Source: Sedimenticola sp.
Lineage (GTDB): Bacteria; Pseudomonadota; Gammaproteobacteria; Chromatiales; Chromatiaceae
Length of the DNA: 6,905 bases
Direction of reading: 5' to 3'
Assembly (NCBI GenBank): GCA_030590525.1
Contig: JAUUYI010000106.1
Span: forward strand, 1 to 6,905
This document shows positions 1 to 6,905 of the stretch, piece after piece. The position numbers and the translations under genes were made by a program. Positions within the stretch are counted from its first letter, which is position 1. Each line of letters begins with the position of its first letter. Under the pieces are notes generated by a model. The model was not told where the DNA came from. It ran no database searches and was given only the letters and a program-made list of their open reading frames with translations.

Positions 1-2704
1 CGAGTTTGGTATCCACCCCATCACCCACCATCACCTCTTCCGGCAACGGCAGTTCACTGTTGTCCGGCAGTCCCAGCTCCTGTTCCAGCGATTCCAGGGT
101 TGTATCATCCAGCTCTCCCATGGCGGATGAAAGATCGATCTGAGGCTCCTCCAACGCTGTATCCTGGCCCCCTATCCCACTCGCGGACTCCAGTTCATCC
201 AGTGAGATGTTCAAGCTCTCTTCCAACTCCAAATCGTTAAGCTGCCCCCCTTGGACCGTCTCTTCCAGATCGTCCAGGCCCAGTACCATATCGTCTCGAG
301 CCTGATCTTCCGAACCGAGATCCATATCTGCCAGAGATTCACTACCTAGAGTGAATGCTTCCAGATCAGACAGGGTATCGTCATCTGCAGCAATGGGTCC
401 GCCGGCCTGATCACTGCCGTCAGGATCAAAATTTATGGCCCTGCCGTCCGTCAGTCCTTCATCTCCAAGTGACACAAGCTCATCCAGCTCACCGAGATCC
501 AGGTCCAGGTCCAGATCATCCAGTGATCCCAGCGCATCGCTCTTCTCTGAGGTACCCGGCTGATCGCCTGCACCCAGGCCTCTCCCCCCCGGCAACCCGT
601 CCTCCAGCGCAGTGCTGTTGCCAGACCCTGCCATCGCTGCCATATTACCTGCGGCTGCAAACAGTGCGCTGGCCGGCGCCAGCTTGGCGCCCATGGTGAT
701 CGCCCGTTCCCAGCCCTTCGGGTCATTCTGCTGTATTCCCTGGTCCACCATCTGCTGCGCCAACGTGGTGTATGCCTCTGCATCGCGGGTGGCAAACAGT
801 ATCTCAAGCAGTTTCAGTTTTAAATCCATCCGCTGGGGGTCCCGCTTGATCGCCTGACGCATCAGCTCTTCAGCCTGCTTGTATCTGCCATAGGCAATAT
901 AGACATCGGCCTCCCCCAACGGATCGACCTCACCTGTCTCTTCCTGCAGCACATCAATATCACTGGGTGAAAAATCACTCAGGAAAGAGGTCTCTTCGGT
1001 GGCAGGAGGCGTAGGCTCCAGGGCCTCTTCGGGTGAAGCTTCCGGCCGCCCCTCCAGGGTATCTACCAGAATACTCTCCCTGAACTCCTCCCGGGCCGAG
1101 CGACGTCGTCTGAATACAACCCATATCAGTGACAGCACAACCAGCACCACTGCCACGGCGACACCGATCAGAGTAGTATCACCTGCAATCCGCTGCAGCA
1201 GAGTCTGCTCTTTTTTCGGCTTTGGCGCAGTTTCGGCCTTGGGCTTTTCCGCTACGCTCGGTTCGCTTTGCACAGGTTTGGCAGACGGCGCCGCGATTGC
1301 CGGCTCCGCCTTCTCAACCACCGGGGGCGTGGCTTGCTCAGCAACCGTTCCCGCAGCTTCCTCGTCCAGAAAAATCTTTTCAGACTCGGCAGCATCCTCG
1401 CCATCATCCATGATGTCGAGTTCGATCTGCTCTGAATCCAGGGCCGGCGCAAACTTCTCGTCTACCACCAGATCCGGTGCTTCGTCAGGACTTTCCACGG
1501 GTTCAGGTTCGACTTGGGGTTCGAGTTCGGCTTGGGGTTCGAGTTCGGCTTGGGGTTCGAGTTCGGCTTGGGGTTCGAGTTCGGCTTGGGGTTCGAGTTC
1601 GGCTTGGGGTTCGGGTTTGGGTTGATCCTGTTCCGCCCCCCCCGCTGTTCCTACCTGAAAACGGGCCAGCTCACCATTCTTCAGGGTCAGCAGCCGCTGC
1701 ATCTGTTCCAGTTGCACCTGCAACTCTTCGACTCTGGACTTGAGCGCCAGGCCTTCCTCCAGAGCACTCAGACGCTCTTCCTGGGAGGCAATCAGATCCT
1801 CCCTCAACCGATCCGGCGTCTCTGCCTGAACTTCACCTTCCGCCGTCCCGGCCTCTCCCTTTCCCCGGGGGCTGGCAGAGGCTATCTTCAGCTCTGCAGC
1901 TGGCGCCTCCGATGGTTCCTCTGGTTGCTCGCGGCCACCCACGGGTTGCCCATTCACCTGGGCATAGAAGGCTCTCCTGGCCTCACCTGGCGTCAGCGCC
2001 ATCACCTCTTCATGAGCCGGCACCTGCAACACTTCCCCGACCTTGAGTTTGTTGATGTTGCGATCAATGAAGGCACGGGGGTTGGCGTTGAACAGGGCCA
2101 TCATCATCTGCTCTATGCTGGCACCCGGTTGCCGCACCCGCTTTGCGATGCTCCAAAGGGTGTCATTCCGGCGTGTCGGGCCATATTCGCCGGCCACCAC
2201 CCGTCTTGAATCGGGCGCAGCAGCTGACTGGACGGCCTTCACTGCAGGACGCCTTCGGGGTGCCGCCGCAATCTCCGGGCGGGTGATGGGCGCAGGCGAC
2301 CGATCCAGGGTCGCCGGGGGATCCAGCAGTACTGTATACTCCCGCACCAGTCGGCCTTTGGGCCAGTCAACCTCGATCAGAAAATCCAGGAACGGTTCCC
2401 TGACCGGCTTTCCGCTTGTCACCCGGATGACGGTGCTCCCATCCGGCCGCCGTTCGGGTTTGAACTTGAGGGCAACCAGAGAGTGGGGACGCTCTATCCC
2501 GGCCTGTTTGAAGGCACCTGCCGAGGCCAGTTTGACCCTGATATCCGCTATCTCTTCACCTTCCACAGACAGCAGTTCGATGTCTGCGTTGAGAGACTGA
2601 TTCAGCGCTGACTTCAGATGAATGTCACCGAGACCGAGTGCGCCAACACCAATCGGCGTGACACTCAATGCCAGAGCAATCGCCAGAGATAATTTACGAA
2701 CCAT
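1..2704 (-). CDS. fimV: FimV-like inner-membrane LysM/TPR hub protein, 3' end missing
   Basis: The frame opens with ATG at 2704 and stays open for 901 codons to the window edge, so the C-terminus is missing. An AAAGG motif lies 6-8 nt upstream. Visible parts in order: signal peptide (residues 1 to about 22, ending GVGA); a conserved N-terminal domain (about 23-130) ending in EYTVLLDPP; a LysM peptidoglycan-binding domain (about 173-229, with DTLWSIA and NINKLKVGEVLQVP); a likely coiled coil (300-349); a Pro/Glu-rich linker with hexapeptide repeats (365-400); one transmembrane helix (about 512-531) followed by RRRR; a TPR-like cytoplasmic segment (about 594-650); and a long acidic region with LDDLDLDLDLGELDEL from about 728. 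This is the FimV architecture. In Pseudomonas FimV scaffolds type IV pilus assembly, twitching motility and polar organisation. The last residues, VDTKL, look like the start of the short conserved FimV C-terminal domain, so perhaps 50-60 residues lie outside. The position downstream of asd is as in Pseudomonas. Identification is firm; the exact role here is inferred. Confidence 0.93.
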   Translation of the reverse strand, partial: MVRKLSLAIALALSVTPIGVGALGLGDIHLKSALNQSLNADIELLSVEGEEIADIRVKLASAGAFKQAGIERPHSLVALKFKPERRPDGSTVIRVTSGKPVREPFLDFLIEVDWPKGRLVREYTVLLDPPATLDRSPAPITRPEIAAAPRRRPAVKAVQSAAAPDSRRVVAGEYGPTRRNDTLWSIAKRVRQPGASIEQMMMALFNANPRAFIDRNINKLKVGEVLQVPAHEEVMALTPGEARRAFYAQVNGQPVGGREQPEEPSEAPAAELKIASASPRGKGEAGTAEGEVQAETPDRLREDLIASQEERLSALEEGLALKSRVEELQVQLEQMQRLLTLKNGELARFQVGTAGGAEQDQPKPEPQAELEPQAELEPQAELEPQAELEPQAELEPQVEPEPVESPDEAPDLVVDEKFAPALDSEQIELDIMDDGEDAAESEKIFLDEEAAGTVAEQATPPVVEKAEPAIAAPSAKPVQSEPSVAEKPKAETAPKPKKEQTLLQRIAGDTTLIGVAVAVVLVVLSLIWVVFRRRRSAREEFRESILVDTLEGRPEASPEEALEPTPPATEETSFLSDFSPSDIDVLQEETGEVDPLGEADVYIAYGRYKQAEELMRQAIKRDPQRMDLKLKLLEILFATRDAEAYTTLAQQMVDQGIQQNDPKGWERAITMGAKLAPASALFAAAGNMAAMAGSGNSTALEDGLPGGRGLGAGDQPGTSEKSDALGSLDDLDLDLDLGELDELVSLGDEGLTDGRAINFDPDGSDQAGGPIAADDDTLSDLEAFTLGSESLADMDLGSEDQARDDMVLGLDDLEETVQGGQLNDLELEESLNISLDELESASGIGGQDTALEEPQIDLSSAMGELDDTTLESLEQELGLPDNSELPLPEEVMVGDGVDTKL
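1505..1612 (-). repeat. Six 18-bp tandem repeats inside fimV
   Basis: Six consecutive 18-bp units in coding frame encode the hexapeptide EPQAEL. The first five (1612 down to 1523) are identical at the DNA level. The sixth (1522-1505) differs, reading EPQVEP. They cover residues 365-400, between the predicted coiled coil and the transmembrane helix, in the presumed periplasmic linker. Because 18 is a multiple of 3, gain or loss of units keeps the frame. Identity between units, including synonymous positions, suggests recent expansion or ongoing homogenisation. The same repeat produces artificial open frames on the opposite strand. Confidence 0.95.
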
Positions 2705-2754
2705 GCACCACCTTTCCTGCTTCAGCCGTCTTTCAGAGGGCTCTTAGCTTAGAC

Positions 2755-2789
2755 CACCACGCTCCGGACCGCAGTCATGGAGTGTGGTG
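2755..2789 (-). other. Hairpin in the predicted fimV leader
   Basis: The arms 2755-2765 and 2779-2789 pair over 11 positions (CACCAC-G-CTCC with GGAG-T-GTGGTG). Ten pairs are Watson-Crick, with one G-T wobble. The 13-nt loop can form a further short GAC/GTC stem. It lies between the proposed promoter and the fimV start, so it would be in the 5' untranslated RNA. No U-run follows on either strand, so it does not look like an intrinsic terminator. A role in leader stability or protein binding is only a guess. Confidence 0.5.
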
Positions 2790-2804
2790 CAAGAATAAAC
2801 CTGA

Positions 2805-2832
2805 TCTATAGTTGCTAACTACGGATTGTAAA
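2805..2832 (-). promoter_or_regulatory. Candidate sigma-70-like promoter for fimV
   Basis: On the minus strand a -35-like TTTACA (2832-2827, 5 of 6 to consensus) is followed after 16 bp by a -10-like TATAGA (2810-2805, 4 of 6). The element sits about 100 bp upstream of the fimV ATG in the 215-bp gap after asd, where a separate promoter is expected. The gap is clearly more AT-rich than the flanking genes around 2800-2875. The match is good but not exact, and it was chosen by eye. Confidence 0.4.
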
Positions 2833-2837
2833 TGATA

Positions 2838-2847
2838 TTTCCGGAAA
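2838..2847. promoter_or_regulatory. Perfect 10-bp palindrome upstream of the fimV promoter
   Basis: TTTCCGGAAA is a perfect palindrome ending 5 bp upstream of the proposed -35 hexamer. A dimeric regulator site is possible from the position, but a 10-bp palindrome can arise by chance and I do not recognise the binding protein. Confidence 0.2.
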
Positions 2848-2919
2848 AACCTGCAAAACAGATAAAAAATTCCTTCCCAACGTCTGATCACCGCTTCTCT
2901 GCTTCATTCGAAAATCCAT

Positions 2920-4035
2920 TCAGCGCTCCAGAAGGATCCTGAGCATACGCCTCAAAGGTTCCGCAGCGCCCCACAACAACTGGTCTCCAACGGTAAACGC
3001 TGAGAGGTACTGCCCACCCATCTCCAGCTTGCGCAGGCGGCCCACCGGAACCGAAAGTGTTCCCGTAACGGCTGCTGGCGTCAGTTCCCTGACGCTCAAC
3101 TCCCGATCATTGGGTACCACCTTCACCCATGAGTTGGCAGATGCCAGAATCCCTTCGATCTCATCTATCGGCACATCGCCATGTATCTTGATAGTCAGCG
3201 CCTGACTGTGAGAGCGCATGGCGCCAACCCGGACACAGATACCATCGATCGGCAGGGGTTCATTCTCCAGCCCCAGGATCTTGTTACTCTCGGCCCCGCC
3301 CTTCCACTCCTCCCGACTCTGCCCATTTGGTAGTTGGGTGTCGATCCAGGGGATCAGGCTGCCCGCCAGCGGCACTCCGAAGTTTTCGCTGGGGAAATGG
3401 TTGCTGCGCAGGGTCTCCGTCACCCGCCTGTCGATATCCAGGATCGCTGACGAGGGGTCATCCAGCAGCGGTCTGGCCGCCTCATGGAGTGCCCCCATCT
3501 GGGCGATCAGCTCCCGCATATTTTTAGCACCGGCACCTGATGCTGCCTGATAGGTCATGGCGGTCATCCACTCCACCAGCCCCGCACGAAACAGACCACC
3601 CACGGCCATCAGCATCAGGCTGACGGTACAGTTGCCACCAATGAAGTCTTTCACACCCGCACCCAGTGCGTCTGTGATCAAGTTCATGTTCACCGGGTCC
3701 AGTACGATCACACTCTCCGGTTGCATCCGCAGGCTGGAGGCGGCATCGATCCAATAGCCTTTCCATCCGGCCTCGCGCAGGCTGCCGAACACCTGTTTGG
3801 TGTATGCCCCGCCCTGACAGGTGACTATGGCATCCATCCCGCGCAGCTGCTCGATGTCGGTCGCGGCCAGGAGTGGTGCCGCCCCCCCGCCCACATCCGG
3901 ACCTGGCAGCCCCATCTGCGAAGTAGTGAAAAAAACGGGTTCGTCGATCAAATCGAAGTCCCCCTCGGCGCGCATCCGCTCCATCAGCACCGATCCAACC
4001 ATCCCTCGCCAGCCAACAAATCCTATACGTTTCAT
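2920..4035 (-). CDS. asd: Aspartate-semialdehyde dehydrogenase
   Basis: This cytosolic enzyme reduces aspartyl phosphate to aspartate semialdehyde with NADPH, the branch point to lysine/diaminopimelate, threonine and methionine. The 371-residue product matches the usual length of the gammaproteobacterial enzyme. The N-terminal [13 protein letters not shown] (5-17) is the NADP-binding motif. [10 protein letters not shown] carries the catalytic Cys136 (E. coli Cys135). TYQAASG supplies Gln163, and [11 protein letters not shown] supplies the catalytic-base His276 and the substrate-binding Arg274 region. REEWKG and the C-terminal [19 protein letters not shown] are also typical of this class. The ATG at 4035 is fixed by the motif right after it. 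The gene starts 21 bp after the leuB stop, so the two are probably cotranscribed. I see no frameshift or missing key residue. A 7-G run encodes glycines near residues 49-51. Confidence 0.98.
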   Translation of the reverse strand: MKRIGFVGWRGMVGSVLMERMRAEGDFDLIDEPVFFTTSQMGLPGPDVGGGAAPLLAATDIEQLRGMDAIVTCQGGAYTKQVFGSLREAGWKGYWIDAASSLRMQPESVIVLDPVNMNLITDALGAGVKDFIGGNCTVSLMLMAVGGLFRAGLVEWMTAMTYQAASGAGAKNMRELIAQMGALHEAARPLLDDPSSAILDIDRRVTETLRSNHFPSENFGVPLAGSLIPWIDTQLPNGQSREEWKGGAESNKILGLENEPLPIDGICVRVGAMRSHSQALTIKIHGDVPIDEIEGILASANSWVKVVPNDRELSVRELTPAAVTGTLSVPVGRLRKLEMGGQYLSAFTVGDQLLWGAAEPLRRMLRILLER

Positions 4036-4056
4036 TGCCTTGATCCCTGTTTCCTG

Positions 4057-5139
4057 TCAATCGGCACGTAGCGCAGTGACAACTGCATCACCCATCTCCA
4101 CGGTGCCCACCTCGCGGGTTCCCGCCGAGAGGATGTCAGCAGTGCGCAGACCATCGTCCAGCACCCGGTTCACTGCCTGTTCCACCCGATCTGCCAACCC
4201 CGATTCATCGAAGGAGTAGCGCAGCAGCATGGCCACTGACAGGATAGTTGCCAGGGGGTTGGCCACCCCCTGGCCGGCGATGTCGGGGGCAGAACCGTGG
4301 ATCGGCTCATACATCCCTTTGCCATTTTCATCCAGAGAGGCCGATGGCAGCATGCCGATGGAGCCAGTCAACATGGCAGCACAGTCCGAGAGAATGTCAC
4401 CAAACATATTGGTGGTCACCATCACGTCGAACTGCTTCGGTTCCCTCACCAGCTGCATGGCGGCGTTATCCACGTACATATGGGAGAGTTCCACTTGGGG
4501 GTTCTCGCTGCCGACGCGAACAGCCACTTCCCGCCAGAGCTCGGTGCACTCCAGTACATTGGCCTTGTCCACAGAGCAGACCCGACCGTCCCGCTTGCCG
4601 GCGATAGCCATCGCCACCCGTACGATGCGCTCGATCTCGGATTCCCGATAGACAAGTGTATTGAATCCCTCTCTTTCACCGCTGTCCAGGGTGCGTACTC
4701 CCCTGGGCTGGCCAAAATAGATACCCCCAGTCAGTTCCCGCACGATCATGATATCGAGTCCGGAGACCACTTCTGCCTTCAGGGTGGATGCGTCCGCCAA
4801 CTGTGGATAGAGGATTGCAGGCCGCAGGTTGGCAAACAGTCCCAGTTCCGAACGCAGACCAAGCAGTCCCTTCTCTGGACGCACTGCGATATCCAATGGC
4901 TCCCACTTGGGTCCACCGACCGCGCCGAGCAGTACAGCGTCCGCCTCTTGCGCCAGTTCCAGGGTGGCATCCGGCAGTGGGTGACCCACTGCATCGTAGG
5001 CGCCCCCCCCTACCAGGGCTTCATCCAGATCCACATCCAGCCCAAATTCATCTCTCAGGGTGGCCAGCACCTTAATCGCCTCATCCACGATCTCGGGGCC
5101 GATCCCATCGCCCGGCAATACCAGAATCCGCTTACTCAT
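4057..5139 (-). CDS. leuB: 3-isopropylmalate dehydrogenase
   Basis: This enzyme performs the NAD-dependent oxidative decarboxylation of (2R,3S)-3-isopropylmalate in leucine synthesis and acts as a cytosolic dimer. The 360-residue length is normal. Visible motifs: [11 protein letters not shown] at the N-terminus; substrate arginines in [17 protein letters not shown] (Arg96, Arg106) and [10 protein letters not shown] (Arg134) with catalytic Tyr141; VDKANVL with Lys192; YVDNAAMQL with Asp224; NMFGDILSD with metal-binding Asp248 and Asp252; and the NAD loop [11 protein letters not shown] (281-291). I chose ATG 5139 ([10 protein letters not shown]), the usual family start. An in-frame TTG nine bases upstream sits only about 2-4 nt from the AAGGAGAGG ribosome-binding site, so it is less likely. 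The chosen ATG is about 10 nt from that site. The gene is 161 bp from the inserted element upstream and 21 bp from asd downstream. Confidence 0.98.
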   Translation of the reverse strand: MSKRILVLPGDGIGPEIVDEAIKVLATLRDEFGLDVDLDEALVGGGAYDAVGHPLPDATLELAQEADAVLLGAVGGPKWEPLDIAVRPEKGLLGLRSELGLFANLRPAILYPQLADASTLKAEVVSGLDIMIVRELTGGIYFGQPRGVRTLDSGEREGFNTLVYRESEIERIVRVAMAIAGKRDGRVCSVDKANVLECTELWREVAVRVGSENPQVELSHMYVDNAAMQLVREPKQFDVMVTTNMFGDILSDCAAMLTGSIGMLPSASLDENGKGMYEPIHGSAPDIAGQGVANPLATILSVAMLLRYSFDESGLADRVEQAVNRVLDDGLRTADILSAGTREVGTVEMGDAVVTALRAD

Positions 5140-5297
5140 CCCGATCAAACCTCTCCTTCAATTTTGTCCAATTTCTACCTGATCACAGCCACTCGCGTAA
5201 GCACCCGGTTAAACCCAATGCCATTAACTTAACGCCGACGGATCACCCTACGGAGATTTCTTTACTGTTTTTGTTCAAGATTTCAGTGGTAAGGTAC
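5140..5297. other. Non-coding spacer between leuB and the inserted element
   Basis: This spacer holds the leuB ribosome-binding site AAGGAGAGG (about 5150-5158, minus strand) and an AT-rich patch near 5260-5285. I see no convincing -35/-10 pair, terminator or small gene. Together with the element at 5301-5510 it makes up the unusually long leuD-leuB gap. Confidence 0.6.
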
Positions 5298-5300
5298 TAA
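5298..5300. repeat. Target-site duplication, left copy (TAA)
   Basis: TAA directly abuts the left terminal inverted repeat and is matched by TAA at 5511-5513 in the same orientation. It is a direct repeat and not part of the inverted repeat, as expected for a 3-bp target duplication. Three bases alone could match by chance. Confidence 0.6.
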
Positions 5301-5340
5301 GGGGTTGTCCAACAATAACTTCCCATTTTGGAACGCCGAT
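5301..5340 (+). repeat. Left terminal inverted repeat
   Basis: Forty bases starting GGGGTTGTCCAA match the reverse complement of 5471-5510 at 33 positions. The first 12 bases are identical, as is the ATAACTTCCC-like core except for two substitutions. Confidence 0.88.
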
Positions 5341-5344
5341 CCAT

Positions 5345-5404
5345 CCCGCCTGGCGGGCCGGTTCATGTTCCTGACGGAACCGGCATTTCCCACATCCCTG
5401 TGGG
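5345..5404 (-). other. Three back-to-back hairpins within the element
   Basis: On the minus strand three inverted repeats follow one another. CCCACA/TGTGGG (5404-5389) has a 4-nt loop. CCGGTTC/GAACCGG (5383-5358) has a 12-nt loop. CCCGCC/GGCGGG (5357-5345) has almost no loop and could open to a 5-bp stem with a 3-nt loop. Each carries a CAGG followed within a few bases by ATG at or just after its centre. In the leuD-leuB transcript these would form strong secondary structure. No T-run follows, so it is not a classical intrinsic terminator. Confidence 0.6.
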
Positions 5405-5470
5405 TCATGTTGCGAAAACTTGAAAGATAATAAATATTGCTGCGTTTCCGCGCCTTGCCAGACGGGCGCC

Positions 5471-5510
5471 TCGACGCCCCAAAACAGGGAAGTTAATATT
5501 GGACAACCCC
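5471..5510 (-). repeat. Right terminal inverted repeat
   Basis: This is the reverse-complement partner of 5301-5340. Read from 5510 leftward it starts GGGGTTGTCCAATATTAACT and differs from the left end at 7 of 40 positions. Confidence 0.88.
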
Positions 5511-5513
5511 TAA
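5511..5513. repeat. Target-site duplication, right copy (TAA)
   Basis: TAA directly follows the right terminal repeat and matches 5298-5300. It lies three bases beyond the leuD stop codon (5517-5519), so the insertion spared the leuD coding sequence. Confidence 0.6.
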
Positions 5514-5516
5514 GGC

Positions 5517-6164
5517 TTACTTTGCCTCTACGAACACCCAGGGGACCGCTTCCCGCCGCTGTTCCTCGAACGCCCGGATCTGATCCTTGTGCTTCAAGGT
5601 AAGACCGATATCGTCCAGCCCATCCAGCAGGCAACACTTGCGAAACTCATCCACCTGGAATGGGATCACCTCGCCATCCATCACTGTCAGAGTCTGGGCC
5701 GGCAGATCGACCGTGATCTCCAGAGGCTGCTTCCCGCTCACCTTCCCGAAAATAGAATCTATTATTTCACTAGATAAGACAATTGGTAATATTCCATTTT
5801 TGAAGCAGTTATTAAAGAAAATATCTGCGAAACTCGGAGCCAGTATCACCCGGAACCCATAGTCCGCCAAGGCCCAGGGGGCGTGCTCCCGGGAAGAGCC
5901 ACAGCCGAAGTTATCTCTCGTCAGCAGCACACTTGCCCCCAGGTAACGGGGATCGTTGAGCACGAAATTCGGGTTCAGTGGCCGGTTGCTGCAATCCATC
6001 CCGGGTTCGCCATGATCCAGGTAGCGCCACTCGTCGAACAGATTGGGGCCAAATCCGCTACGCTGGATCGACTTCAGAAACTGCTTCGGGATGATCGCAT
6101 CGGTGTCCACGTTGGATCGATCCAGCGGCGCCACCCTGCCGGTAAATTTCTCGAACTTCTGCAT
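5517..6164 (-). CDS. leuD: 3-isopropylmalate dehydratase small subunit
   Basis: LeuD is the small (swivel-domain) subunit of isopropylmalate isomerase. With LeuC it converts 2-isopropylmalate to 3-isopropylmalate. The 215-residue product has the normal length of the proteobacterial protein. Motifs seen: [14 protein letters not shown] (18-31), [13 protein letters not shown], the signature [15 protein letters not shown] (85-99), and [16 protein letters not shown] (109-124). I chose ATG 6164 (MQKFEKFTG), which fits known N-termini and has GAGGGAGAG about 4-8 nt upstream. The in-frame GTG at 6179 would overlap that site. The gene follows leuC by 15 bp. Codons for residues about 111-139 are strikingly AT-rich (ATA, TTA, AAT, ATT), although the protein remains family-like. 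The stop is 6 bp from the inserted element. Confidence 0.98.
   Translation of the reverse strand: MQKFEKFTGRVAPLDRSNVDTDAIIPKQFLKSIQRSGFGPNLFDEWRYLDHGEPGMDCSNRPLNPNFVLNDPRYLGASVLLTRDNFGCGSSREHAPWALADYGFRVILAPSFADIFFNNCFKNGILPIVLSSEIIDSIFGKVSGKQPLEITVDLPAQTLTVMDGEVIPFQVDEFRKCCLLDGLDDIGLTLKHKDQIRAFEEQRREAVPWVFVEAK
5748..5833 (-). other. AT-rich island within leuD
   Basis: In 5751-5830 only 20 of 80 bases are G or C (25%). The adjacent 60 bases on either side (5681-5740 and 5841-5900) have roughly 62% and 68% by my count. The segment encodes residues about 111-139, from SFADIFF to SIFG, using low-GC codons including three ATA and two TTA. The protein alignment to LeuD is uninterrupted. It may be a short recombined tract or a nucleotide-level element under its own constraint. 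Confidence 0.75.
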
Positions 6165-6179
6165 CACACTCTCCCTCAC

Positions 6180-6905
6180 TTAATCCTGCAACTCTTCCAC
6201 ATCGGAAAAATGACCCGTCACTGCCGCCGCTACCGCCATCGCCGGGCTCACCAGATGGGTCCTGCCCCCCTTGCCCTGACGCCCCTCGAAGTTCCGGTTG
6301 GAGGTGGAGGCACAACGGTCACCCGGCGCCAGCCGGTCTGCGTTCATCGCCAGGCACATGGAGCAACCCGGATCCCGCCACTCGAATCCGGCGGCGGTAA
6401 ATATCCGATCCAGTCCCTCCTCCTCCGCCTGGTGCTTGACCAGTCCGGACCCGGGCACTACCAGGGCCTGGACCACACTGTCTGCAACCTGCCGCCCTTC
6501 CGCAACCCGGGCAGCCGCCCGCAGGTCTTCGATCCTGCCATTGGTGCAGGAACCGATGAACACATGATCCACCTGTATCTCTCTGATCGGGGTGCCTGGC
6601 TGCAGCCCCATGTATTCCAGCGCGCGCTGCATACCGGCCGCCTTAGCCGGATCCTTCTCTTTCGCAGGGTCTGGAACCTCCGCCCCCAACGGCAGCACCA
6701 TCTCAGGCGAAGTACCCCAGGTCACCTGTGGCTGGATCTTCCCGGCATCGAGACGAACCTCCCGGTCAAACCGGGCGCCCTCATCACTGTGCAGCTGCTG
6801 CCAGCTGGCCTGCGCACGTTCCCATTTATCTCCCGTGGGGGCATAGGGCCGGCCTCTGACATAGTCGATGGTGGTCTCGTCCACCGCCACCAGTCCGGCG
6901 CGGGC
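6180..6905 (-). CDS. leuC: 3-isopropylmalate dehydratase large subunit, C-terminal half
   Basis: LeuC is the 4Fe-4S, aconitase-family large subunit that isomerises 2- to 3-isopropylmalate together with LeuD. The visible 241 residues begin [12 protein letters not shown] at the window edge, so there is no start here. Family length (E. coli about 466) implies roughly 225 residues are missing. The cluster ligands are present: Cys120 of the fragment in [11 protein letters not shown], and Cys181 and Cys184 in [11 protein letters not shown]. Other aconitase-family motifs are [22 protein letters not shown] and the C-terminal [12 protein letters not shown]. The TAA at 6180-6182 is 15 bp from the leuD start, which indicates cotranscription. 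No defect is visible. Confidence 0.97.
   Translation of the reverse strand, partial: ARAGLVAVDETTIDYVRGRPYAPTGDKWERAQASWQQLHSDEGARFDREVRLDAGKIQPQVTWGTSPEMVLPLGAEVPDPAKEKDPAKAAGMQRALEYMGLQPGTPIREIQVDHVFIGSCTNGRIEDLRAAARVAEGRQVADSVVQALVVPGSGLVKHQAEEEGLDRIFTAAGFEWRDPGCSMCLAMNADRLAPGDRCASTSNRNFEGRQGKGGRTHLVSPAMAVAAAVTGHFSDVEELQD

Larger units (their letters stand above)
5301..5510. mobile_element. 210-bp MITE-like non-autonomous element
   Basis: The element begins GGGGTTGTCCAA and ends with its reverse complement. The two 40-bp ends match at 33 of 40 positions, and the flanks carry a TAA direct repeat. At 210 bp it is too short for a transposase and has no credible gene; the minus-strand open frame across it runs on into leuD out of frame. 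The interior holds three consecutive hairpins (5345-5404) and a further GC-rich inverted segment near 5464-5479. This is the structure of a miniature inverted-repeat transposable element mobilised in trans. A 3-bp TNA duplication is known for the IS1031 group of the IS5 family, but I cannot name the parent from these ends. It lies 6 bp past the leuD stop, inside the presumed leu transcript. Confidence 0.85.

Noticed and set aside
1505..1612. Short regular repeats as a possible CRISPR array
   Set aside because: The units are directly adjacent with no spacers, are in coding frame and encode a hexapeptide linker. No cas gene is present.
999..2600. Several long plus-strand open frames, some with repeated Gly/Ser/Leu/Arg patterns
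   Set aside because: They are antisense to fimV. The repetitive parts are the 18-bp fimV repeat read in all three opposite frames, so they are not independent proteins.
2860..2919. An intrinsic terminator after asd
   Set aside because: A T-run exists on the minus strand near 2864-2869, but I could not find a stable GC-rich stem directly before it.
3524..4060. A 178-codon minus-strand open frame overlapping asd
   Set aside because: It is a shifted-frame shadow of asd, whose own frame carries all the family motifs without interruption.
4297..5232. A 311-codon plus-strand open frame opposite leuB
   Set aside because: It lies antisense to nearly all of a clear, intact leuB, shows no recognisable domain and is explained by the GC-rich codon structure of leuB.
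5275..5637. A minus-strand open frame of about 120 codons across the inserted element
   Set aside because: It starts inside leuD out of frame and crosses both inverted repeats and the hairpins. It has no family resemblance and is a likely false gene call on a repeat.

Overview
The window is a stretch of chromosomal core genome, probably from a gammaproteobacterium. All recognisable genes lie on the minus strand. Reading 5'->3' on that strand the order is leuC (5' end cut by the window edge), leuD, a 210-bp transposon-like insertion, leuB, asd, a promoter-bearing gap, and fimV (3' end cut by the other edge). The same backbone (leuC-leuD-leuB-asd-fimV) is known from Pseudomonas. The gamma/beta-type Asd and the inner-membrane FimV hub protein support that placement. 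GC content is high in the genes. I cannot assign a genus from the sequence alone.

Region by region. Positions 1-2704 hold the first 901 codons of fimV: signal peptide, N-terminal domain, LysM domain, coiled coil, an 18-bp tandem repeat coding for a Glu/Pro/Gln-rich linker, one transmembrane helix, a cytoplasmic TPR-like segment and a long acidic region. The reading frame stays open to the window edge. Positions 2705-2919 form the only clear regulatory gap, with a plausible sigma-70-like promoter, a small palindrome and an 11-bp-stem hairpin in the predicted fimV leader. Positions 2920-4035 are asd and 4057-5139 are leuB, 21 bp apart. Positions 5140-5516 are non-coding and contain a MITE-like element (5301-5510) with 40-bp imperfect terminal inverted repeats and a TAA duplication. 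Positions 5517-6164 are leuD, which carries a sharply AT-rich island, and 6180-6905 are the C-terminal half of leuC.

LeuC and LeuD form isopropylmalate isomerase and LeuB is the next enzyme of leucine synthesis. Asd makes aspartate semialdehyde for lysine/diaminopimelate, threonine and methionine. The tight spacing suggests a leuC-leuD-leuB-asd transcript interrupted only by the inserted element, with fimV having its own promoter. I found no defence system, CRISPR array, RNA gene or evident new biological system. The items most worth a second look are the inserted element with its hairpins, the AT-rich island in leuD and the fimV tandem repeat.
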